A stretch of DNA of 64,000 nucleotides from Sambucus nigra (lineage: Eukaryota; Streptophyta; Magnoliopsida; Dipsacales; Adoxaceae): the NCBI GenBank assembly GCA_949130495.1, contig OX422218.1:44648651-44712650 (forward strand), in the 5' to 3' direction. The notes below the pieces were generated by a model. It saw only the letters and a program-made list of their open reading frames with translations, searched no databases and was not told the DNA's origin. Of this stretch, positions 23,188 through 35,218 are shown one piece after another. Every line of letters starts with the position of its first letter. Within the stretch, counting starts at the first letter, position 1. The translations under genes were made by a program, and so were the position numbers.

Positions 23188-26081
23188 TGTGACAACCCGC
23201 TCACCAAAATAAGGGGTGGCCAGCCCAATACTCCAATATAACGGAATCATAGATGGAATCATTCTCAGCATCACAATAAAAATATAGAGTATCCAGGATA
23301 ACCACCCAATATTTCAGAAAACGGGTTGCCAAAAACTTTGATTTGAAAGTAAATAAATGAAAACAAACAACCCAATTCCTGAAAGATAAGAGAAACCCCA
23401 AGACATATATAAATAGTACAACAAAAATACAATAAAAAAAAAGATCGAATATGTTACTGGTCACCAACTGATACACCAATAATACACAAGTTCAATAAGT
23501 TACTTATTACATTTCATTAGACATTTATAAAATCTTGGGCACCTCGCCCGAATAAAAGACTTGATCTTAACTAGAATGCAAAAATGAAAACGTCTATACC
23601 AATTGTGTCCCGTAATACCCTCAATGCATCACGGCTCGCCGAGGACATCGGAATAGGAATTCAAATCAGGCATCCCTGCAGAGGAGTACCTGAGCAGAGA
23701 CAAGATGCATATGCAATAAGAATTGTAAACGGGTCAGAGCCCGATTCTATATGATTATCAGATGAATAAAGAGTATGACAGCTATGAATATCATTATGCT
23801 AGAAAAGACAAAAGGAATCAAATCTATCTACACAGATCTACAGCATAAGCTAACGAAATAAAGAAAAGCATGAGTTTTAAATTTAACTAAGCAAGAGGAA
23901 AAGAAATATTTACATAGTTAAAACTTCTATCATATACCCCGATTCATGTCATAGTTTATTCCTCAACAGGAAAACAAATCTATAACTATAAGCTCTTTAT
24001 GGCTTTTATCTCAATTTTAAGCTCTTTGTGGCTTTTATTTTAATTACATGCCCATCCTGGCATTACCATTCCTTAGCAGGAATATAATCAACATTAAATG
24101 CTCTTTATGGCATTTATCATACATCAAGTCCCACTTGATTTAGAATAGTTATATTCTTATGCATACAACGATTCTAAGACCGCCCCTCCGAGTTTCCCCA
24201 CTGGGCGCGCCCCTAAATGACCATCATCTTCAAGGGCCTATCTATACAAGACAACATAGGCTCATAACGCAAACGTCGGGAAGCGGCCATATGCCTGCGG
24301 GAGAGTCAAGACCACACTCGGAATCTCCTCACCGACGCAGAAAATATAACATAATCGCTCATATGGCCTATGGACTATATCCACCCTGCATTCACTAGCC
24401 AGGGGGCATCACCAAGCGCCCGAACTTCCCTTATGATGTCATTTAGAGAGGTGTGTATCAACCATTTTATTTACCATTTTCAAGAATCAAGTAAATTATC
24501 ATTTACCGAGTTCATGATTAAGTAAATTATCATTTACTAAAATCAATACCATTTCCACGTACATGTTTCATTTCTATCCGAAACCTTTTCCATTTACTTT
24601 ATTTATAAATGATATAACTTATTATTCGGAGCCATACGTATATCATAACGGTATTACAACCTCAATGAATAAATGAAATATCAATTTATTCTCCCAAGAT
24701 TTACTTGTGAAGTTATTATAAACCATCAAGACGGATCATAGCTCTATTGAGGTTCTAAGGTCTCTCAAACGTAATACTACATCTCCTAGTCTTATATTAG
24801 TCAACTAGAAGAAAAGAATGCCCTAACATTATTTGGCATAACCCCGGAAAAGTTCCCACCTATCCTATTTCTAAAGTAGGGTGGATAGCTAATTCCTCTA
24901 GGACTCTAAAACTCTAAATTTACTTCATTCAAGAAGGATCCTAGTCCCTATTCAAGAAAATAAATCTAGGAAACAAAATAAGATTTTAAAGGTGAAAAAC
25001 AGGGGATCGGTCGACCGGTCCCTAGACCACGGTCGACCGCGTCTCAAGGTTTTGCCTACGGAGATAAGCAGAAAGCTTAAAATAGAGGGGCCGGTCGACC
25101 GGTAAAGGAATCGCGATCGACCGCGCTCAAAATTTATGCCTTTGTAGGAAAGCAGTAAGACCTCCCACGAAGGCCCGGTCGACCGGTCCCGAGACCGCGG
25201 TCGACCGGTCGTAGCAGACCTAGGGTTCTTCCTTCTTCCAAAATTTAACCCAAGTGAAAATTTCACTTTTCCCAAATCCTAAACCCCTTTTATTTTGAAC
25301 TCAACCAACAATCCTTATCTACCCAAAGATTATCCTACATGATTTATAACCATAATAATCGACCAATTTCATCAAAATAAAGATTAGGGTTTAAATCCCA
25401 CAAATTCACTTTTGATCCATAAATGCAAATACACAACCATCATACAAATTATTCAACTTAGATCACATATTAGCAAGTAGAAAACTTGCCTTAGGGTTAA
25501 AATTTCGGATTTCTTGGTGGTAGAAGAAATCTCCCATCTTCAATCTTCATTTTCTCTCTTCTTTCTCCACTTTTCTCTTCTTCTTTCTTTCTCTCTTTTT
25601 CTCTCTATGTTCAAGACATAAAATGGGGAAAAATAAGGGATTTTAGGAGACTAAATCGTGGCTTAGATTAAAAACTCCCAACTTAAATGGTCAACACCAC
25701 ATTAAAATGATTCCCCAGATACGCATTTAAGTTAAAACCAGGTAAAAGTGCCCGGAACCCAAAAATACAATATGACACTTATTTTGACTGTCTCGCACCA
25801 TCCGAGACTAACTACACCCTCTAAACTGGCATCCAGAAATTTTACAAATTATTTTGTGAGTTCCAATTTCATTTGAACTATCGTGTCATTTATATACATG
25901 ACACTATAAACATGCAACCTGATGATATTTACTTCCACATACTATAAATACGCATCAGTCTAGTAAATATTAACTTTCAATTCATCCAATTAATATTTAC
26001 TCCAGTCCTCACATTTTATATAATTACCTTATGCGGTAAAATTAGTATAAAATGAGCCTCCCAGAATCGAGGGTTGTTACA
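23188..26081 (-). mobile_element. Left LTR of the LARD-like element, 2894 bp
   Basis: Begins TGTGACAACCCGCTCACC and ends GAGGGTTGTTACA (+ strand). It closely matches the right copy with only scattered differences. It contains the GGTCGACC palindrome cluster at about 25006-25215. Short frames at 24159-24398 and 24952-25275 recur in the other LTR and are not called as genes. Confidence 0.92.
25006..25220. repeat. Cluster of GGTCGACC palindromes in LARD LTR (copy at 31765-31980)
   Basis: About five copies of palindromes built on CCGGTCGACCGG lie within 210 bp in an otherwise AT-rich LTR. In the right LTR the longest, GACCGGTCGACCGGTC, is at 31765-31780, with further copies at 31851-31862 and 31935-31946. 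Confidence 0.88.
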
Positions 26082-28304
26082 TACTCCCCCCCTTAAGAGG
26101 GAATTTTGCCCCCAAAATTCGGGCATACCCAACTCTCATAAAGGGTATACTACTCTAAACTAGGATTCTACCATCGTAAACAAACCCCTGGTTATCGTAA
26201 CGTCCCAAATGGACCCGGACTAAGATCGACCCTATCGATCTCAGCCTACAGCAATTGTGCTCTAGTTTAGCACAAAGCGTTCCTCACTAACTATCGATTC
26301 TAGCTTCCTACGGCGGAAGACGATGCCCACATGACTCAGCAAAAATCGTCCAACCTCCATAATCATGTTACATCTCCCCTTGGGGCACCCATACCGACTC
26401 TAAGTGGCTTAACCCCAAGCTACCCAACTTTCCCTCGCATTGACGTATCTCATCAAGGTGTATGGCTTAAAAGTCAAATCTTTAAAGGAATGTCCCGAGA
26501 CCACTCCAAGTCCAAGGAATATATTAACCATTGGTTCCTTCCAACTAGTATACGAATTACTCACCCGACCTCGCTAGGCCACTCACAATGCCAATGCCTT
26601 AGGAAATGATCCATAAGGACATTCAAAAGCCTAAAGGTTGTACATGGATTTCCATCCATACACACTCCTGCTCCGTCAGTCATGTATTCTAAGGCATACA
26701 ATCAAGATACGCCTTTCGACATTAAGCCGGCCTCCTCCATTCATTCATCCGTGTTAGGGGGTAAGGTATACTCCATTTCCATACGGTTCCCATTACTTCA
26801 TGGAAATTTGAACCAAACTTCCGACACGAATATCTAGTCTCGGTCTACCCTATTTTAATAGGCACCTCCCACGGTACGACCATTCCTCCATAAAGAGCGG
26901 GCCGTACTCATCCACATGAAGTTCGTCCATACTGGCCGGAAATGCAACAGTCTGGTCAAACGATTTACAATTTTCTCGAATAGGATCATGACCAGAACGC
27001 TGCCGACAATTCAATACAAACGTCTATGAATATAACCTTCTTTATTCCACCGATACTCTTCTTCGCACGAGTAGGTGAAATGGTCGATCACAGACCCGAA
27101 TGCCCTTGCTACAGAGTCTTCCGAGTCATGCTCGTTTCATTTGGCTTTCCATGCCAACAAAAATATCTCCGACGGGTTTCTTACTCGACGCATCTACTAC
27201 CCCAATTGCATTTCCTTAGCGAATGAGAAAATATCCAATCACTAGTCCTTCTGAACTCCAAGCACCAACTCGATTTCTCCCACGACATATTGCAACAACT
27301 TGTTGATTGTGAGAAAGACCAAATTTCCTACCCAGGAAGTAGTGCCTTATCTATTTAAGGTGATCACTACCACGATGAAGTTTAATTCAAGCATGGAGTA
27401 ATACTTCCCATAAGTTTAAGCTTGTGAGATGCATAAACAATGGGTCTAGGCTCCAGTATCATTATTCCCCGACCTGGCAGAAACTTCTCCATTACAACCA
27501 CTCTCGAGCTCACTATCATGGGCTCAGGAGTGAGGGTCCACCTGTCCTTTTAACTCCCCGGACGAGAAGTTCCAACGTAACACTATTTCTAAGAAAGGCC
27601 TCATCTATTGCGGCCAAACCTACCAAACCTCTCGAGACCCCATAAATCTCGTTCTTAGGGATCTAATCCCAACCCACGACTTACTCGTGGTCCACTCCTT
27701 ACCAACTTCCTGTATTAACATCACATACCCTAATATCCCTAAAGTTCTAATGAATTCTAAGGTCGATCTATAGATATCCTATCTAAGTCGTATATATATG
27801 TAATACTAAGTATATCTCTAGTGTTCAAGACCTATCTCAACTTTCGACATTCACTTGGTTTCGTGCGTGGGACGTCTCGCCGAAGCGAAATCCAAACAAG
27901 GAACCCTCCCGTTACACTACTACCTCGCATCGTCGGTCATTAAGATGTGACGGTCTAAAACACATAATCGGGATCAATAAATTTCAACTTGCAATTATTT
28001 CAACAAAATTCTACTTCTACGTCTTACCATAGCATTATTAAAGATTTTAACTGATCAGACATTCACTTCCTGTGAAGCCTTTCAGATACATATCTCCTTA
28101 TATAAACATGGCCTTCTTATCAAGGCACAATCCCGAAGTCTCAATTCGACTTCGTATCACAGTCTCCCTCACATCGATCAGAGGAGAGAACTATATACAG
28201 TGCTTCTATCTCGCACTTTAATAGCCCTTAATCACTCTTCTACGTGATTCTCGGCTAAACTTCCAATTCCACTTGTAACAACAAAATAAATAAAAGAAAG
28301 AAAA

Positions 28305-28830
28305 GAGTAGCGCCTCTCCACTCACAACATCGTTAAGTGTTCATGCGACGGAGTGTCTCGCCAAAGCGAAATCCAAACAAGGAACCCCTCCGACACATGC
28401 CTACTTAACTAGTTGATCCTGGAGATAGGCGTAACATGCATAAACAAAACAAACAAACAATCAAACACTCACACAAGATAACTAAACGAATAACAAAATC
28501 TCCTACCTACCTCGATTCACCTCTATAAAGTCTCAACTTGTATCCAGGAGAGATCTTATAGAACAACTAGTTCCATTCCGAAACTAGAAGTGAGATAGCC
28601 TTGCAATCCTATTTACCTGCTATCACTCCAAACCAACTAAAATATCTCTACTCGCATACTATACATAAGATAAGAGAAAGGAAAAGTAACATCTCTCCAC
28701 TCACAACATCGTTAAGGTTCACGCGTGGAGCGTCCCGCAAAAGCGGAATCTAAACAAGGAACTCTCCTATGCATTACTACTTAACTTTGTTGGTCGTGGA
28801 GATAAGTCATAACAACCACATACAATGCTA
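28305..28830. repeat. Diverged direct repeats in the LARD internal region
   Basis: Segments of about 130 bp starting near 28310 and 28675 share, in order, an AAGAAA/AAGGAAA purine run, CTCTCCACTCACAACATCG, a TCTCGCCAAAGCG-like motif, AACAAGGAAC and GGAGATA. A shorter third relative is at 27862-27950. Confidence 0.7.
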
Positions 28831-29934
28831 CAAGCAATAGAACACTCATACCACACATTACATATAACACATATACCTTTAAAATATCATCACTCGTTTC
28901 ATAACGAGTGAAGAAATCATAAAATTTCCCTACTACGGAAGTCATATAATTACTCTTCTATAATCGCATCAAAACTACAACGAGCTCAAACTACACACCC
29001 GAATATACAGTAGATATAATACTACTAAGTCTTATAATAAGGAATACACCACCCACTAATAAGGGGGAATTCCCATCCACATACTTACCAACCACCCGCA
29101 TCCTAGCCATTACTCCGACTCTGGTCGACAATAATTACCCACGCAGTCCCTCTTACTTCCTCAGTAAAAAAAGACACGCTCTCGGCCTCCTCTTCCTCAG
29201 TTCAATGAAATCTCCCCAGGCGGATGTCCACCAACGGGGTTTCATGAATCTTACTCCATTAGAAGTGTTAACGACACCTATTCTGGAGCCTATCATTTCC
29301 TGGTGCACGGTCTCCCTAACTGTACAACACCTTATTCCCCATCGGTCTTTAACCAAACATTTGTGAACCTTCGAGAATCCACCTTCTCCTCAGTCCAGTA
29401 TCCCAGAGAAACTCTCCATTGCAAGTATCCACCAGGCTTCTCTATGGGCCAAACTTTCGGCACCCACGAATATGGTGACCACATTTCACCATCCCAACAC
29501 TACTCCTACGGGTGAAGGATTATCCTCAATCCTACTTCAGGGCACTTCTCCACTTCGATTTAACATCGCTTGAAATATCAAGCTCAGTACCACTTTCTAC
29601 TTCTCGCGGTACATGGGAAAACTACATCAACTGAAATTAGTAGCCGTAGTAGCAAGACAAGAAAATGCTACAAAAAGGGAGCGGCCTCCAAAGCGGTCCT
29701 CATCCCCGACTACAATTTACAGTTCTCAAAAGTTCTCCCCATGACTCCCTTCTGCAATCAACCTACTGTTCTCACACGAATGCGCAGAAGATTCTATAGA
29801 TTCTACCTCATGGTAGAAGAACGAAATCTCACAAGAGAAACCAACGATCTTAATCCTAAGGCTTTATGTCAAATCAAGAGCAACGCTGAAACTTAAGGCG
29901 TCCACAAAGATTCCTAAGGACTCTAGAACCTGAT

Positions 29935-29946
29935 GCTCTGATACCA
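29935..29946 (-). other. Primer binding site of the LARD-like element
   Basis: Minus strand TGGTATCAGAGC, complementary to initiator Met tRNA, two bases from the LTR. The adjoining bases GAACCTGAT are shared with the chromovirus at 21919-21927. Confidence 0.9.
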
Positions 29947-29948
29947 TC

Positions 29949-32841
29949 TGTGACAACCCGCTCACCAAAATAAGGGGTGGCCAACCCAATACTCCAATAT
30001 AACGGAATCATAGATGGAATCATTCTCAGCATCACAATAAAAATATAGAGTATCCAGGATAACCACCCAATATTTCAGAAAACGGGTTGCCAAAAACTTT
30101 GATTTGAAAGTAAATAAATGAAGACAAACAACCCAATTCCTGAAAGATAAGGGAAACCCCAAGACATATATAAATAGTACAACAAAAATACAATAAAAAA
30201 AAGACCGAATATGTTACCGGTCACCAACTGATACACCAATAATACACAAGTTCATTAAGTTACTTATTACATTTCATTAGACATTTACAAAATCTTGGGC
30301 ACCTCGCCCGAATAAAAGACTTGATCTTAACTAGAATGCAAAAATGAAAACGTCTATACTAATTGTGTCCCGTAATACCCGCAATGCATCACGGCTCGCC
30401 GAGGACATCGGAATAGGAATTCAAATCAGGCATCCTTGCGGAGGAGTACCTGAGTAGAGACAAGATGCATATGCAACAAGAATTATAAACGGGTCAGGGC
30501 CCGATTCTATATGATTACCAGATGAATAAAGAGTATGACAGCTATGAATATCATTATGCTAGAAAAGACAAAAGGAAGCAAATCTATCTACACAGATCTA
30601 CAGCATAAGCTAACGAAATAAAGAAAAGCATGAGTTTTAAATTTAACTAAGCAAGAGGAAAAGAAAGATTTACATAGTTAAAACTTCTATCATATACCCC
30701 GATTCATGTCATAGTTTATTCCTCAACAGGAAAACAAATCTATAACTATAAGCTCTTTATGGCTTTTATCTCAATTTTAAGCTCTTTGTGGCTTTTATTT
30801 TAATTACATGCCCATCCTGGCATTACCATTCCTTAGCAGGAATATAATCAACATTAAATGCTCTTTATGGAATTTATCATACATCAAGTCCCACTTGATT
30901 TAGAATAGTTATATTCTTATGCATACAACGATTCTAAGACCGCCCCTCCGAGTTTCCCCACTGGGCGCGCCCCTAAATGACCATCATCTTCCAGGGCCTA
31001 TCTATACAAGACAACCTGGGCTCATAACACAAACGTCGGGAAGCGGCCATATGCCTGCGGGAGAGTCAAGACCACACTCGAAATCTCCTCACCGGCGCAG
31101 AAAATATAACATAATCGCTCATATGGCCTATGGACTATATCCACCCTGCATTCACTAGCCAGGGGGCATCACCAAGCGCGCGAACTTCCCTTATGATGTC
31201 ATTTAGAGAGGTGTGTATCAACCATTTTATTTACCATTTTCAAGAATCAAGTAAATTATCATTTACCGAGTTCATGATTAAGTAAATTATCATTTACTAA
31301 AATCAATACCATTTCCACATACATGTTTCATTTCTATCCGAAACCTTTTCCATTTACTTTATTTGTAAATGATATAACTTATTATCCGGAGCCATACGTA
31401 TATCATAACGGTATTACAACCTCAATGAATAAATGAAATATCAATTTATTCTTCCAAGATTTACTTGTGAAGTTATTATAAACCATCAAGACGAATCATA
31501 GATCTATTGAGCTTCTAAGGTCTCTCAAACGTAATACTACATCTCCTAGTCTTATATTAGTCAACTAGAAGAAAAGAATGCCCTAACATTAATTGGCATA
31601 ACCCCGGAAAAGTTCCCACCTATCCTATTTCTAAAGTAGGGTGGATAGCTAATTCCTCTAGGACTCTAAAACTCTAAATTTACTTCATTCAAGAAGGATC
31701 CTAGTCCCTATTCAAGAAAATAAATCTAGGAAACAAAATAAGATTTTAAAGGTGAAAAACAGGGGACCGGTCGACCGGTCCCAAGACCGCGTTCGACCGC
31801 GTCTCAAGGTTTTGCCTACGGAGAAAAGAAGAAAGCTTAAAATAGAGGGGCCGGTCGACCGGTAAAGGAATCGCGGTCGACCGCACTCAAAATTTATGCC
31901 TTTGTAGGAAAGCAATAAGCCCTCCCACGAAGGCCCGGTCGACCGGTCCCGAGACCGCGGTCGACCGGTCGTAGCAGACCTAGGGTTCTTCCTTCTTCCA
32001 AAATTTAACCCAAGTGAAAATTTCACTTTTCCCAAATCCTAAATCTCTTTTATTTTGAACTCAACCAACAATCTTTATCTACCCAAAGATTATCCTACAT
32101 GATTTATAACCATAATAATCCACCAATTTCATCAAAATAAAGATTAGGGTTTAAATCCCACAAATTCACTTTTGATCCATAAATGGAAATACACAACCAT
32201 CATACAAATTATTCAACTTAGATCACATATTAGCAAGTAGAAAAATTTCCTTAGGGTTAAAATTTCGGATTTCTTGGTGGTAGAAGCAATCTCCCATCTT
32301 CAATCTTCATTTTCTCTCTTCTTTCTCCACTTTTCTCTTCTTCTTTCTTTCTCTCTTTTTCTCTCTATGTTCAAGACATAAAATGGGGAAAAATAAGGGA
32401 TTTTAGGAGACTAAATCGTGGCTTAGGTTAAAAACTCCCAACTTAAATGGTCAACACCACATTAAAATGATTCCCCAGATACCCATTTAAGTTAAAACCA
32501 GGTAAAAGTGCCCGGAACCCAAAAATACAATATGACACTTATTTTGACTGTCTCGCACCATCCGAGACTAACTACACCCTCTAAACTGGCATCCGAAAAT
32601 TTTACAAATTATTTTGTGAGTTCCAATTTCATTTGAACTATCGTGTCATTTATATACATGACACTATAAACATGCAACCTGATGATATTTACTTCCACAT
32701 ATTGTAAATACGCATCAGTCTAGTAAATATTAACTTTCAATTCATCCAATTAATATTTACTCCAGTCCCCACATTTTATATAATTACCTTATGCGGTAAA
32801 ATTAGTATAAAATGAGCCTTCCAGAATCGAGGGTTGTTACA
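29949..32841 (-). mobile_element. Right LTR of the LARD-like element, 2893 bp
   Basis: Same ends as the left LTR and one base shorter. Substitutions relative to the left copy are sparse but present (for example several in the first 600 bp), so insertion was recent but not brand new. Confidence 0.92.
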
Positions 32842-34530
32842 GGTACCAAAGATTAGATGGCCCTGATCGAATGCCGACCTCCCATGATAGCAAGTATGGT
32901 AGGTATGTTATACACAGATAACCACATATACTAAGCATTCGCACATCTTAGATATCTTAGAATATTATTAGAGGTATATTTCTCGTCCTTATACCGCTAT
33001 TTAATGTTGTACGTTTACAAGTCCCCGATTTATATACATTAAAGTTATCAACTCTTCTCACGTCGTAATTTTAGGTACTCATTTCCTAGTCCATAAATGT
33101 CATCCGATTTACTACACAATTCTAAGTTTTACTCCTCAACGTACTCCAATCTCCTAACTATACCCACTAGTCAATAAGGGAAGGTTATTAATCAATTAAA
33201 TAAGTCTACGGGACGTTTGAAATAAAATCAGGCCTAAAAGGCCATTCTGTCAACTCGTTAGAAGTCTCGTTCGAACGAGGTCATTCGAACGAGTGCCGCT
33301 CGAACGAATGGCTTCGAACGAACTACCAACTCGTTAGAAGGGATACTGTCATCTCGTTAGAAACTCGTTTGAATGAGGTCGTTCGAACGACCTGGGCAGG
33401 TCTTCTAATGAGATGGCAGACTACACCCAGAAATCTCCAAGTTCATTTTTCTTCATTCTTCTCTCCTCTAAATCCACCCTAAGACCATCCAAATTACATT
33501 TTAATGTTTGTAAACTATTTTTAGTCACCCTAGATCATTCCTTACCATACTTTTGGGGCCAAATCTTACAAATCAATAAGTAACAATCATAAATCCCTAA
33601 ATTTTACCCCAACCCTTATGAACATAACCCAGAATTTTATTATGCCTAAATACTCATCATAAATCCGTTTTTAAATCATCAAAGTTAAGTTTTAAATATA
33701 AATTTCATCCATAATCATTCTACATGCAATTCCTAACCAAGATCAAGGTTTCTACAACAATTCCATTGGGTTTTCTCCAAAATATACACAGCATAAGGTT
33801 TGTACACTAAACATGGAGGAAATATTCATTGTAATTAGAAATATCAAATAACTTGCCTTGGATTTGTTCTTCAGATTTGTTGTCGGTGTTTCAAGGTTGA
33901 TTCTTCTCTCTTTTTGGTCACAATCTCTTCCAAAATGATGGTGGGGAGATGGTTTTTGGTTTGGAACCCTATGATAACTTATCTCTAACTCCCGTAGCCC
34001 ACTTCAAATGCTTTTGGATGGTAATGGTCTTAGTGGCCTCTTTAACATTATAAAAATAAACTCTAAAATTCGTGGATTTTAATTCCTCAATTTTTCAAAT
34101 TACCAAAATACCCTTCTAGGTTACCGGTTTGGCCTAAAAATGCCTCGGGACCCAAACTAAACCCTCGGCTAGTGTTTTCTGACTATTTCGACCCTTTCGG
34201 ACATGTTGGCGCACTCAAAATGACCATTCTGTTGATAAAAATATAATTCACTTTTTTTTTTAATTTAAATAATTTCATTCCTGACGCGACTGACACGCGC
34301 GTCCCAACTAAATTTCCAAATTGTCGTATTTCTGCCTCGCGACAATTTTTAATATTTTCAATACTCATATATTACCATATATACTCAGATATATTAAATT
34401 TTAACATCGTAATCAAATACCAACTCACATCTCGCTAGTATTTATATCCGGATTAATCCCAATTAGTTCTCATTTAATTCAATTAATCCCTTAAATAAAA
34501 ATTAATAAAATTACGGGGTATTACAATTTA

Positions 34531-35218
34531 TGGGAGACAATGCAAGCTCGTTAAACATAAATGATATTCGGTGAACTCCATGTTAAAAAGGAAACTTCTG
34601 AAAGGAAATGAAATTGATAAATTTTAAAAAAAGGATAATTGATTAATAAATGATTGCTAAAATTGTATTTAGGGTTTTAACGGCATCATCCACAATCATG
34701 GTAAACCTATAATAAGGTAAATTATTGAACCCTAAACATGAAATAAAGGAGCTAGTATTTGTAAACTAAAGTAATATAAAGACGACTACTAGGTGGGTGA
34801 GTAATCCCATAGTGGGGTATAAGCCCAGATATAACACGAGTATGTGTGGGTAAGTTGATGTGTTCCAAAGGATAATGGATAAAGAGTTAATAATTGGATG
34901 TGTGAGTGATCTCAGGATGGAACGGATTACAATCCTAAGGTTTTGACATGTTTATGAGGGAGTAATTATTTTTTCTTATGCTAGTAGTTCTGATACTTGA
35001 AACCTAAGACATTTTCTAATGGGTTACACACTTGACACTTGTTATTATTATGTTTATATGCCTGTAAAAACGAATTGCATGATTATTTGATAAATCTAAT
35101 CAATTATAATGGAGTAAAAATATTATTTAGGTTGTTTCATATCACTTCACACTTAACGCATCCGGGCTAATATCGGGTTAAGCCACGGGTGGTCCCAAAT
35201 TTTGGGTCGGGGCGTTAC
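34531..35218 (+). mobile_element. Possible remnant of an older LTR interrupted by the chromovirus
   Basis: Ends in GGTCGGGGCGTTACA at 35218, the form of a plant gypsy LTR 3' end (compare GGGGTGTTACA at 4029). Before the chromovirus inserted, this piece was joined to sequence left of 7443. No matching 5' end (TGTAACGCCCC) is visible, so it is at best a truncated LTR. Confidence 0.35.

Larger units (their letters stand above)
26082..29948 (-). other. Internal region of the LARD-like element; no gene seen
   Basis: Both strands were read for retroviral motifs and none was found; the longest frames are under 110 codons with no family resemblance. The region contains three diverged copies of a motif with CTCGCCGAAGCGAAATCC followed by AACAAGGAAC at about 27865-27910, 28350-28390 and 28728-28770, the last two inside longer repeats that also include CTCCACTCACAACATCGTTA. 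Confidence 0.75.
23188..32841 (-). mobile_element. LARD-like non-autonomous LTR retrotransposon nested in the chromovirus LTR
   Basis: Two long LTRs flank a 3.9-kb internal region. Target duplication GGTAC (23183-23187 and 32842-32846) is exact. Orientation is minus: primer binding site at 29935-29946, polypurine tract at about 26085-26099. No gag, protease, polymerase or integrase motif can be read in the internal region, so it fits the class of large retrotransposon derivatives (LARDs). The about 20 bases before the primer site are almost the same as in the surrounding chromovirus, which suggests the chromovirus proteins mobilised it. Confidence 0.9.
7443..34525 (-). mobile_element. Ty3/gypsy chromovirus (Tekay/Del-like), complete but inactive, carrying two nested insertions
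   Basis: The element is bounded by TG...CA LTRs and flanked on both sides by ATTTA (7438-7442 and 34526-34530), a perfect 5-bp target duplication. Reading the minus strand it runs: right LTR (interrupted), primer binding site for initiator Met tRNA, gag, protease, reverse transcriptase, RNase H, integrase, chromodomain, polypurine tract, left LTR. Order, long LTRs, tRNA primer and C-terminal chromodomain fit the Tekay/Del chromovirus lineage. Later insertions of a CACTA transposon (11592-18308) and a LARD-like element (23188-32841) account for much of the 27 kb. Many stop codons make it non-autonomous. Confidence 0.93.
21942..34525 (-). mobile_element. Right (5') LTR of the chromovirus, split by a nested LTR element
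   Basis: LTR sequence is at 21942-23187 and 32847-34525; the insertion 23188-32841 plus one GGTAC copy lies between. The ends match the left LTR (TGTGACACCCCGA and CGGGGTATTACA). The two LTRs differ by scattered substitutions and small indels, for example about 25 bp missing just after 32846, so the outer element is older than the nested one. Confidence 0.92.

Noticed and set aside
24952..25275. 107-codon minus frame also present at 31712-32035
   Set aside because: Lies in both LTRs of one element, so recurrence is due to LTR identity; its Arg/Ser/Gly repeats come from the GGTCGACC palindromes.
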